From contig NZ_JBJZOI010000016.1 of assembly GCF_047200635.1 (NCBI RefSeq), positions 62,001 through 126,000 on the forward strand: 64,000 bases of DNA, written 5' to 3'. The notes beneath the pieces were generated by a model, which saw only the letters and a list, made by a program, of their open reading frames with translations, searched no databases and was not told the DNA's origin. Positions 34,339 to 41,510 of this stretch are shown here, piece by piece. Source of the stretch: Saccharopolyspora_C sp047200635 (GTDB lineage: Bacteria > Actinomycetota > Actinomycetes > Mycobacteriales > Pseudonocardiaceae). Each line of letters begins with the position of its first letter. Within the stretch, counting starts at the first letter, position 1. A program made the translations under genes and the position numbers.

Positions 34339-35622
34339 GTGGCCATGCCGAAGACCACCGCCTCGCGGCGACCGCGCGTAGCGGACGGGCGATCACCGCT
34401 GTGGCGCGCGCACAACTTCTTCCGGTCCGTCGGCCTGGTCTACGCGCTGGTGTGGTTCGCGATCCAGTTCCCGAACTACGCGATGCCCTGGCTCGCCGCC
34501 GCCGAGATCCTCGTCATGCTCGCCTGGACGGTGTTCACGGTGTGGCGGTTCCGGTCCTGGGAAGGGCGCACGAACGCGCTGGTGCTGGCCGACCAGGTGC
34601 TGATCTCCGCGTTGTTCCTCGGCAACGAGCTGATCATGACCGAGGCGCAGATGGACTCGCTGATGCCCTCGGTCACGACGATGTGGCAGCCGTCGATGGT
34701 CACCCTCGCGGGAGTGCAGTGGGGCTGGCTCGGCGGCGGAGCCTCCGGCGTGCTCTCCGCGCTGATCAACTTCGCGATCCGGGACAGCGCGGACCCGCTG
34801 ATGTTCCAGGACGCCGTGCTGCTGATCGGCTGCGGGCTGCTGTACGGGCTGGCCGCCGACACCGCCCGCGCCTCGACCGAGCGACTCAGCCAAGCGCTGC
34901 GCGCCGAGGCCGCGACCGCCGAGCGGGAGCGACTCGCCCGCTCCATTCACGACAGCGTGCTGCAGGTGCTCGCCCGCGTCCGCAAGCGCGGCGGCGAGCT
35001 CGGCGGGGAGGCCGCGGAGCTCGCCCGGCTCGCGGGCGAGCAGGAGATCGCGCTGCGCTCCCTGGTCGCGGCCTCCCCGCCGGAACCCGGAGACGCGGGG
35101 GAGGTCGACCTGGTGTCCCGGCTCCAGGTGCTGCGCACCGGCAGGGTGCAGGTCTCGGTCCCGGCCACCGGAGCCAGGCTGCCCGAGCCGGTGGGCTCCG
35201 ACGTGCTCTCGATCGTGCGGGAAGCGCTGGAGAACGTGGACCGGCACGCGGGGCCGGAAGCACGCGCCTGGGTCTTGCTCGAAGAGCTGCCGGACGAGAT
35301 CGTGATCAGTGTCCGGGACGACGGGCCGGGCATCGCCGAAGGCAGGCTGGCCGAAGCCGCCGCGGAAGGGCGGATGGGCGTGGCGCAGTCGATCCGCGGT
35401 CGCGTCCAGTCGCTCGGCGGCACGATCTCCCTGGACACCGCTCCCGGCGAGGGAACCGAGTGGGAGATCCGGCTGCCGCACCCGGACCGGGCGGAGCGGG
35501 AGGTCGGCGCCCGCGCCGCGGCGAAGCGGATGTACACCCGGTGGACCGGGCCGTCGACCGGACGATCGGCACCGGGATCGCAACGGCCGGGCCCGGCACC
35601 GCGCGGAGGAGGAGAAGGATGA
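34339..35622 (+). CDS. Sensor histidine kinase, NarL/DesK type (HisKA_3)
   Basis: The product of about 427 residues has an N-terminal membrane sensor of about five helices (NFFRSVGLVYALVWFAIQFPNY to LLIGCGLLYGLA). A dimerisation/phosphoacceptor helix with ERLARSIHDSVLQVLARV follows (His about residue 204). The HATPase domain has REALENVDRHA (N box), DDGPGIAEGRL (G1) and GRMGVAQSIRGRVQSLGG (G2). It autophosphorylates and passes phosphate to the regulator encoded immediately downstream. The start is uncertain: GTG 34339 has GGGAGGG 7 nt upstream; ATG 34345 or ATG 34315 are possible. The stop overlaps the regulator's ATG by 4 bp (ATGA). Confidence 0.9.
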   Translation: MAMPKTTASRRPRVADGRSPLWRAHNFFRSVGLVYALVWFAIQFPNYAMPWLAAAEILVMLAWTVFTVWRFRSWEGRTNALVLADQVLISALFLGNELIMTEAQMDSLMPSVTTMWQPSMVTLAGVQWGWLGGGASGVLSALINFAIRDSADPLMFQDAVLLIGCGLLYGLAADTARASTERLSQALRAEAATAERERLARSIHDSVLQVLARVRKRGGELGGEAAELARLAGEQEIALRSLVAASPPEPGDAGEVDLVSRLQVLRTGRVQVSVPATGARLPEPVGSDVLSIVREALENVDRHAGPEARAWVLLEELPDEIVISVRDDGPGIAEGRLAEAAAEGRMGVAQSIRGRVQSLGGTISLDTAPGEGTEWEIRLPHPDRAEREVGARAAAKRMYTRWTGPSTGRSAPGSQRPGPAPRGGGEG

Positions 35623-36293
35623 CCGAACCGCACGTGTCGGTGATGGTGGTCGACGACCACCCGATGTGGCGCGACGGCGTCTCGCGGGATCTGGCCGAAC
35701 GCGGCTTCGAGATCCGCGCGACCAGCGGTGACGCGGTCTCCGCGCTGCGCATCGCGCGAACCGTGCGCCCGGACGTGGTGCTGATGGACCTCAACCTGGG
35801 CGACACCTCCGGCGTGGACGCCTCGCGGCAGATCACCCAGGAGATCCCCGGCACCAGGGTGCTGGTGCTCTCGGCCAGCGGGGAGCACAGCGACGTGCTG
35901 GAGGCGGTCAAGGCCGGGGCCTCCGGCTACCTGGTCAAGTCCGCCTCGGTGGACGAGCTGGTGGACGCGGTGCGCCGCACCGCCGCCGGGGACGCGGTGT
36001 TCACCGCGGGCCTGGCCGGCCTGGTGCTCGGCGAGTACCGGCGGATGGCGGTCTCGCCCGGCGCGGAGTCGCAGGCGCCGCAGCTCACCGAGCGGGAGAC
36101 CGAGGTGCTGCGGCAGGTCGCGAAGGGCCTCACGGCGCGGCAGATCGCGACCAAGCTGGTCATCTCGCACCGGACCGTGGAGAACCACGTGCAGTCCACG
36201 CTGCGCAAGCTCCAGCTGCACAACCGGGTCGAGCTGGCCCGCTACGCCATCGAGCACGGCCTCGACGCCGAGGGCGACGCCTCCCGGGGCTGA
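35619..36293 (+). CDS. LuxR/NarL-family response regulator
   Basis: The 224-residue protein has a receiver domain (about 5-125) with the acidic pocket VVDDHP, phospho-acceptor Asp57 in VVLMDLNLGD, the switch Thr/Ser in LVLSASG and Lys in GYLVKSAS. A C-terminal LuxR helix-turn-helix (about 150-215) has LTERETEVLRQVAKGLTARQIA and SHRTVENHVQSTLRKLQ. It is translationally coupled to the kinase gene by a 4-bp overlap, so the two form one pair. A hairpin follows, after which the peptide/M50/SARP genes begin in the same direction. Control of those genes by this pair is possible but unproven. Confidence 0.93.
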   Translation: MTEPHVSVMVVDDHPMWRDGVSRDLAERGFEIRATSGDAVSALRIARTVRPDVVLMDLNLGDTSGVDASRQITQEIPGTRVLVLSASGEHSDVLEAVKAGASGYLVKSASVDELVDAVRRTAAGDAVFTAGLAGLVLGEYRRMAVSPGAESQAPQLTERETEVLRQVAKGLTARQIATKLVISHRTVENHVQSTLRKLQLHNRVELARYAIEHGLDAEGDASRG

Positions 36294-36322
36294 TCCCCGG
36301 CGAGATCGCGCCCGTTTCACCC

Positions 36323-36351
36323 GACCCGGCGACCGCGACGGTTGCCGGGTC
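36323..36351 (+). terminator. Rho-independent terminator after the response regulator
   Basis: A 12-bp stem with one G-U pair (36323-36334 with 36340-36351, 5-nt loop) is followed by a short pyrimidine run (TTCT). It separates the two-component operon from the peptide-gene transcript. Confidence 0.7.
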
Positions 36352-36449
36352 TTCTGCTGCTCCGGCGAAAACCGCTGCTCAGCGGTATCGAATCACCGCA
36401 GGTGACCGCCGCGCTCCCGCGGTCGCCCACGCGGGTCCCGAACGCGCAC

Positions 36450-36478
36450 CGTGACGTCCCGGTGACGGAGCGGTGACG
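36450..36478 (+). promoter_or_regulatory. Three 11-bp-spaced GTGACG repeats, probable SARP operator
   Basis: GTGACG occurs at 36451, 36462 and 36473, giving exact 11-bp periodicity; the second and third copies extend to CGGTGACG. Heptamer direct repeats spaced 11 bp on one DNA face, near a -10 box, are the established binding pattern of SARP activators. A weak -10 candidate (TACTCC) begins at 36491. The repeats lie 78 bp before the first peptide gene, and a SARP is encoded four genes downstream. Confidence 0.65.
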
Positions 36479-36555
36479 CCGGTTCTGGCGTACTCCGAAC
36501 CAGCGGCGAACACGCCGCGGTTCGTCAATTTCGTCAACTCGATGAGGAGCACGAA

Positions 36556-36738
36556 GTGAGCGCTTTCGAGATTTCCGAGCTGGAGCTGTCCGCCGAGCTG
36601 CTGCCGCAGCGCGAGGCGCTGGGCGCCTTCATCAACTGGGCGGACGTGTACGCCACCAACACCGCCGTCGCCATCAACGGCGTGGGCGGGGCCGTGGCCG
36701 TCGCCAACCAGGACATCGACCTCGGCCAGAAGTTCTGA
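36556..36738 (+). CDS. Small peptide 1, putative precursor of a peptide product
   Basis: This GTG-initiated gene has GAGGAG 6 nt upstream and encodes 60 residues. The acidic N-terminal half (FEISELELS) runs into AELLPQREA (residues 13-21), a leader-like motif repeated in the next peptide. The C-terminal half is neutral and rich in Ala, Val, Asn and Gly, with ADVYATNTAVAINGVGG as its core, ending GQKF. It has no Cys and few Ser/Thr, so it does not look like a lanthipeptide precursor. The beta-prone pattern suggests a self-assembling or membrane-active product. It probably heads one transcript with peptide 2, the PqqD/M50 protease and perhaps the SARP. Function is inferred from context only. 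Confidence 0.72.
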   Translation: MSAFEISELELSAELLPQREALGAFINWADVYATNTAVAINGVGGAVAVANQDIDLGQKF

Positions 36739-36818
36739 TCGAGCTGTCCTGACCGAGTTCCCGGTCGCGCGCCGTGGGAAACCGGCGGCGCGTGACCGGG
36801 CACCACAGAGGAGGACCC

Positions 36819-36983
36819 ATGGAGCACTTCGAGCTGGCCGCTGAACCGGCCGAGCTGCTGCCCCGCCGCGAGGCCACCAGCCTCGTCGACGTGACCACGG
36901 TCGTGCCGGTGAACGTCGGCGTCGCGGTCAGCCTGGGCGGCGACGCGGCCGCGATCGTCGGCCAGTACACGAACGTGGAGTAA
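36819..36983 (+). CDS. Small peptide 2, paralogue of peptide 1
   Basis: The 54-residue product starts at ATG with a strong GAGGAGG 5 nt upstream. Like peptide 1 it has Phe4-Glu5 and AELLPRREA (residues 11-19), then a neutral core, TTVVPVNVGVAVSLGGDAAAI, ending VGQYTNVE. With one gap the two cores align along their length, sharing V-x3-N-x2-V-A and a G-x-A-x-A-x3-Q pattern. No Cys is present. Two related precursors in tandem suggest a two-component or redundant peptide product. It is 80 bp after peptide 1 and 74 bp before the protease gene. VVPVNV is faintly reminiscent of chaplins, but that is too short to be evidence. Confidence 0.72.
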   Translation: MEHFELAAEPAELLPRREATSLVDVTTVVPVNVGVAVSLGGDAAAIVGQYTNVE

Positions 36984-37057
36984 AAGCGGATATCGGACGT
37001 GCCGGCCGGCCGGGGACGGGGAATTCCCGTCCCCGGCCGGTTTCCTGGAGGGGAACC

Positions 37058-38593
37058 ATGTCAGAAGCGACTCAGGTCGGGGCGGCCGAACCCCCCCGGC
37101 CCGGCGAGCGGTCCCGGCCCCCGGTGCCCGCCCAGCAGCAGGCGCCACCGCAGGAGTCCGCGAGGGGGCTGCCCGAGCCCGGCGCGACCACGCAACCGCT
37201 GCCGGTCGTGCGCGCCGAGCGGCGTCCGGCGCCCGACGGCGGATCCTCGTCGGCGGAGCCCGCGGTGACCGCCGAGGTCGACGAGCACGCCGTTCCGCAG
37301 CTCGCCGAGGGCATCTCGCTGTGCGGGCGCTACGAGGGCGCCGGGTACACCGAACCGCGCTTCCTCATCGCCCGCGCCGACGGGCAGATGGTGCTGATGT
37401 CCGAGCTGCTGTACCTGGTCACCGCCCAGATCGACGGGCGCCGGGACCTGCGCGAGATCGCGCGGCGGGTCAGCGCCGCCTGCGGGCGGGAGATCTCCCC
37501 GCCCGGGATCGGCTACCTGATCGGCGACAAGCTGCACGGGCTCGGCGTGGCCGCGCTGCACGAGCCGGTGGCCGAGACGCCGCACGCGGATCCGCTGCTG
37601 ACGCTGGCGCTGCGCGGGGTGCTGCTGCCCGCCCGGGTGGTGCGTCCGCTGGCCGCGGTGCTGGCGTGGCTGTTCCTGCCCGTCCTGGTCGTCGCCGTGG
37701 TGTGCGCGATGGTCGTGGCCGACGTGGCGCTGCTGAGCTCGGGTGCGCTGGACCCCGCGTTCCACTCCTCGGTGGGCGACCCGCTGCAGGTGCTCGCGCT
37801 CGTGCTGCTGCTGATCAGCTCCACGCTGTTCCACGAGACCGGGCACGCGGCGGCCTGCCACTACGGGGGCGGGCGACCGGGCGCGATCGGGGTAGGCATC
37901 ATGCTGATCTTCCCGGCGTTCTACACCAACGTCACCGACGCCTACCGCCTCAACCGGGCCAGCAGGCTGCGCACCGATCTCGGTGGGCTGTACTTCAACG
38001 CGATCTTCATCCTCGGGGCCACCGGGTTGTTCTGGGCGACGGCGTTCCCGCCGCTGGCCGTGTTCATCGTGCTCAGCCACCTGCAGATGCTCCAGCAGCT
38101 GCTGCCGCTGATCCGGATGGACGGCTACTACATCCTCGGCGACCTGGTCGGGGTGCCGAACCTGTTCGGGCACGTGCGGCCGATGGTCCGCAAGTGGCTG
38201 GGCCGCGCGCGGCCGGGGGAGGACACGGGCGCGGAGCTGCGCCCCCGGGTCCGGCTGCTGGTGACGTGCTGGGTGGCGGTCGTGGTGCCGGTGCTGCTGT
38301 TCGCGATGGTCATGCTGCTGTTCCGGGTGCCGCGGTACCTGGGCACGGCGCTGACCCGCGGGCACGACTACTGGGTCTCCGGGCTCGCCGGGTTCGCCCA
38401 GGGGCAGGTGCTGGGCGGGGTGCTGGCGGTGTTCTCGCTCCTGGTCCTGCTGCTGCCGTGGATCGGCGGCGTGGCGTTCGTGATCCGCACCGGGCGCAAG
38501 ATCGGACGCTGGTACCGGCGCAAGCGACCCCGCTACGTACCGCGCCACGCCGCCCCGGCGACGCGGAACCGGCTCGGGCTGCGCATCTCGTGA
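37058..38593 (+). CDS. PqqD-domain / M50 site-2-type membrane metalloprotease
   Basis: The 511-residue protein starts with a disordered Pro/Arg/Gln-rich region (1-75). A PqqD-like winged-helix domain follows (about 85-170: RFLIARADGQMVLMSELLYLV, LREIARRVSAACG), the fold that binds RiPP leader peptides. A polytopic membrane domain carries the zinc motif LFHETGH (HExxH, 259-263) and the second M50 motif LIRMDGYYILGD (Asp355). It belongs with the 'putative peptide zinc metalloprotease' group near YydH. Residues needed for zinc catalysis are present. The likely role is to recognise the leader of the two upstream peptides and cleave or release them in the membrane. Ribosome site GGAGGGG precedes the ATG. 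Confidence 0.85.
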   Translation: MSEATQVGAAEPPRPGERSRPPVPAQQQAPPQESARGLPEPGATTQPLPVVRAERRPAPDGGSSSAEPAVTAEVDEHAVPQLAEGISLCGRYEGAGYTEPRFLIARADGQMVLMSELLYLVTAQIDGRRDLREIARRVSAACGREISPPGIGYLIGDKLHGLGVAALHEPVAETPHADPLLTLALRGVLLPARVVRPLAAVLAWLFLPVLVVAVVCAMVVADVALLSSGALDPAFHSSVGDPLQVLALVLLLISSTLFHETGHAAACHYGGGRPGAIGVGIMLIFPAFYTNVTDAYRLNRASRLRTDLGGLYFNAIFILGATGLFWATAFPPLAVFIVLSHLQMLQQLLPLIRMDGYYILGDLVGVPNLFGHVRPMVRKWLGRARPGEDTGAELRPRVRLLVTCWVAVVVPVLLFAMVMLLFRVPRYLGTALTRGHDYWVSGLAGFAQGQVLGGVLAVFSLLVLLLPWIGGVAFVIRTGRKIGRWYRRKRPRYVPRHAAPATRNRLGLRIS

Positions 38594-38727
38594 CCAGCGG
38601 TTTCGGCACGCCGGGCGTCCCATCACTCCGAGTAGCGGCTGTAACGGCGCACCGACGCGGCGGCGACGCCATCGGTGACGGGTCGCGCCTGGTCGCGGCC
38701 GGTCTTGCTCGGAACGAGGGGGGAAGC

Positions 38728-39498
38728 ATGAGCGAGGGACCTGGGCGCTCGATCCCGCTCCCGCGGCCGAAGGCCGGGGAGCGGTTGCGGCTGGCACTGC
38801 TCGGAGGGTGGTCGCTGCACCGCGACGGCGCCGGGGTGCCCGTCTCCAGCAACGGGCAGCGGCTGCTGGCGCTGCTGGCGCTGCGCGGGCGGATGCAGCG
38901 GGAGCTCGTGGCGGGCACGTTGTGGCCCGGCACCGACGACCAGAGCGCGCTGGCGAACCTGCGGACGACGCTGTGGCGGGTGCGCAGGCGGGTCCAGGGG
39001 GCGATCACCGGCGACGGGACGGAGGTCGGGCTCGGCGCGGAGGTCTCGGTCGACGTGCACGAGCTGATCACGACGGGGGATCGGCTGCTGAACGGGGACC
39101 CGGCGGAGCCGATCGCGGACTGGGCGGCGATCGGGCACACGCTGGCCCGGCACGACCCGCTGCTGCCCGGCTGGTACGAGGACTGGGTGCTGGCCGAGCG
39201 CGAGCGGTTGCAGCAGATCCAGGTGCACGCCCTGGAGATCGCGGCGGAGCGGCTGGTGCAGTCCAGCCAGCTGGCGACGGCGCTGGAGGTCGCCCACGCG
39301 GCGACGCTCGTCGAACCGTTCCGCGAGACCGCGCACTGCGCGGTGGTGGAGGTGCTGCTCAAGCAGTCGAACCCAGCGCAGGCGCTGCGGCACTACCGGC
39401 GCTACGAGCAGCTGCTGGACCGGGAGCTGGGCATCGAGCCCTCGCGACGGCTGCGGGAGCTGGTGCGTCCGGTGCTGGGTCAGCGGATCCGCGCCTGA
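38728..39498 (+). CDS. SARP-family transcriptional activator
   Basis: The 256-residue protein has an OmpR-type winged helix (about 18-115: LALLGGWSLHRDGAGVPV, SNGQRLLALLALRG, LANLRTTLWRVRRRV). A bacterial transcriptional activation domain follows (about 120-250: WYEDWVLAERERLQQIQVHALE, CAVVEVLLKQSNPAQALRHYRRYEQLLDRELGIEPS). This is the minimal SARP layout of ActII-ORF4 and DnrI, cluster-specific activators of secondary metabolism. The ATG has GAGGGGGG upstream. It is 134 bp after the M50 gene in the same direction. Three 11-12-bp-spaced (C/T)GACG elements at 38651-38680 could allow self-regulation. Confidence 0.92.
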   Translation: MSEGPGRSIPLPRPKAGERLRLALLGGWSLHRDGAGVPVSSNGQRLLALLALRGRMQRELVAGTLWPGTDDQSALANLRTTLWRVRRRVQGAITGDGTEVGLGAEVSVDVHELITTGDRLLNGDPAEPIADWAAIGHTLARHDPLLPGWYEDWVLAERERLQQIQVHALEIAAERLVQSSQLATALEVAHAATLVEPFRETAHCAVVEVLLKQSNPAQALRHYRRYEQLLDRELGIEPSRRLRELVRPVLGQRIRA

Positions 39499-39510
39499 TC
39501 CGACCCGGGT

Positions 39511-39537
39511 GCCCTCAGGGGGCGGGCACCTGAGGGC
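39511..39537 (+). terminator. Hairpin after SARP gene
   Basis: A perfect 9-bp stem (39511-39519 with 39529-39537) starts 12 nt after the SARP stop codon, closing the peptide/M50/SARP segment. Confidence 0.6.
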
Positions 39538-39619
39538 GACGAGCTCCGCTGGGGATGGGGCTCGCCGCCCGGAGCACCGGCCGCGTCGCGGTATCGCCCT
39601 ACCGAGACGCGGCCGGTGA

Positions 39620-39654
39620 CCGGGGTGGGACGTGTCGCGCGCGCCCCACCCCGG
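39620..39654 (-). terminator. Hairpin after ptsI
   Basis: A perfect 10-bp stem (39620-39629 with 39645-39654) ends 8 nt from the ptsI stop on the minus strand. Confidence 0.6.
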
Positions 39655-39661
39655 ACCGGGA

Positions 39662-41299
39662 TCACCGCAGGGTCGCGGAGGCCGCTTCCCTGGCCCGCGC
39701 GGCGTTCGGCGCGCTCTTCGCCTCCTCGGCGGCCTTCTGGTAGGCGACCAGCGGGTGCGCGCCGAGGGCCGAGCCGACGGCGGGCACGGCGGCGGCCGCC
39801 ATGGACAGGCTGCTCACCCCGAGCCCGGCGAGCACCCCGGCCAGCAGCGGGTCCGAGGCGGCCTCGCCGCAGACCCCGACCGGCTTGCCGAGGCGGTGCC
39901 CGGCCTGCCCGATCAGCGCCACCAGCCGAAGCAGCGCCGGCTGCCACGGGTCGTTCAGCCCGGCGAGCGCACCCGACATCCGGTCGGCGGCGAAGACGTA
40001 CTGCGCGAGGTCGTTGGTGCCGACGCTGACGAAGTCCACCGCGTCGAGCACCTCGTCGGCGGTGAGCGCGGCGGCCGGGACCTCGATCATCACCCCGGCG
40101 CGACCGAGCCCGGCGGCGCGCACCCGGTCGGCGAACCAGGCGGCCTCGTCGGCGGTGGCCACCATCGGGGCCATCACCGAGACCGTCGCGCCGGAGTCCT
40201 GCTCGGCCCCGGCGATCGCCTCCAGCTGGCGGTCCAGCACCCCGGGCCGCTCGAAGCACACCCGCAACCCGCGCACGCCCAGCGCGGGATTCGGCTCGGC
40301 TCCCATGTCGAGGAAGGACAGCGGCTTGTCCGCACCCGCGTCGAGGGTGCGCACGACGACGGGGCGGCCGTCGAACGGCGCGAGCACCTCGGCGTAGGCG
40401 GCGCGCTGGGTGCGCACGTCCGGTTCCTCGTCGGCCCCGAGGTAGCAGAACTCGGTGCGGAACAGGCCGACGCCCTGCGCACCGGCTTCCACCGCGAGCC
40501 GCGCGTCGGCGGCCGAGCCGACGTTGGCCACGATCGACACGGCGTGCCCGTCGGCGGTGCCCCCGGTGCCGTTCCAGTCCACGCCCCGCCCGCGTTCGGC
40601 GGCCTGGGTGCGCACGGGTTCGCCGGAGGTCTCCACGCTGCCGGTGTCGCCGTCCACGAGCACGCCCACCACGGGCGCGGCGGCGAGGATGCCGCGCGCG
40701 GCCACGACGGCGGGGATGCCGAGGGCCCGGGCCAGGATCGCGGTGTGGCTGGTGGGGCCGCCTTCCTCGGTGACCAGCGCCAGCACCAGGGCGGGGTCGA
40801 GGTCGGCGGTGTCGGCGGGCGCGAGGTCGCGGGCGAGCAGCACGCTCGGCCGGTCCAGGTCCGGGACGCCGGGCGGCGTCGCGCCGAGCAGTTCGGCGAT
40901 CACCCGGTCCCGCACGTCGTGGATGTCGCGGACGCGCTCGGCGAGGTAACCGCCCGCGTTGCGCAGCGCGTCGGCGAAGCCGTTCGCGGCCTCGTGCACC
41001 GCGCGCGGGGCGGGCAGCGCGTTGTTGGTGACGAGCTGCTCGGCTTGGGACAGCAGCGCCGGGTCCAGCGCCATCGCGGCGGTGGTCTCCAGCACCGCCT
41101 TGGCTTCGCCGCCGACCGCGCCCGCGCGCTCGAACAGCCGATTCGCGACGGATTCGGCGGCGGGCCGGATGCGCCGGGCCTCGGCCGCGACGTCGGCCGG
41201 AGCCGGTGTGGCGGCGGGTTCGGGCAGGGCTTCGGTCACCCTGGCGACCGGGCCGGATGCTCTGCCGGAGCTGACTCCGACACCAGTGAACAGCGACAT
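39662..41299 (-). CDS. ptsI: Phosphoenolpyruvate-protein phosphotransferase (PTS enzyme I)
   Basis: The 545-residue protein is a full enzyme I. The N-terminal GVGVSSGRASGPVARV precedes the HPr-binding helical domain. The phospho-histidine His185 lies in GGPTSHTAILARALGIP. The PEP-binding barrel has VGLFRTEFCYLG, VVRTLDAGADKPL, NPALGVRGLRVC and FVSVGTNDLAQY, and the active-site Cys is in GVCGEAASDP. It takes phosphate from PEP and passes it to HPr, starting sugar uptake. No HPr or enzyme II gene lies nearby, so partners must be encoded elsewhere. The ATG start matches family length. Confidence 0.95.
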   Translation of the reverse strand: MSLFTGVGVSSGRASGPVARVTEALPEPAATPAPADVAAEARRIRPAAESVANRLFERAGAVGGEAKAVLETTAAMALDPALLSQAEQLVTNNALPAPRAVHEAANGFADALRNAGGYLAERVRDIHDVRDRVIAELLGATPPGVPDLDRPSVLLARDLAPADTADLDPALVLALVTEEGGPTSHTAILARALGIPAVVAARGILAAAPVVGVLVDGDTGSVETSGEPVRTQAAERGRGVDWNGTGGTADGHAVSIVANVGSAADARLAVEAGAQGVGLFRTEFCYLGADEEPDVRTQRAAYAEVLAPFDGRPVVVRTLDAGADKPLSFLDMGAEPNPALGVRGLRVCFERPGVLDRQLEAIAGAEQDSGATVSVMAPMVATADEAAWFADRVRAAGLGRAGVMIEVPAAALTADEVLDAVDFVSVGTNDLAQYVFAADRMSGALAGLNDPWQPALLRLVALIGQAGHRLGKPVGVCGEAASDPLLAGVLAGLGVSSLSMAAAAVPAVGSALGAHPLVAYQKAAEEAKSAPNAARAREAASATLR

Positions 41300-41510
41300 G
41301 GTCTAGACCATACCCCTCTCTTGCGGCCTCTCCTCGATCGTAGGCACCGATCATCCGATCGGCCTGGAAGTGCGGTACCTGAACGGGCACCGCAGGTGAA
41401 TTCGCACTCCGCTACGTACCCGTACGGAGCAGCCGTTCCACTAACCGATGAGTAACCGTTGAGTAGCCATACGGATCCCGCCGGACCCCTTCGGCCGACA
41501 GAGTGTGCTC

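Noticed and set aside
36556..36983. Lanthipeptide, lasso, thiopeptide or sactipeptide precursors
   Set aside because: The peptides have no Cys and few Ser/Thr, and no corresponding modification enzyme is adjacent.
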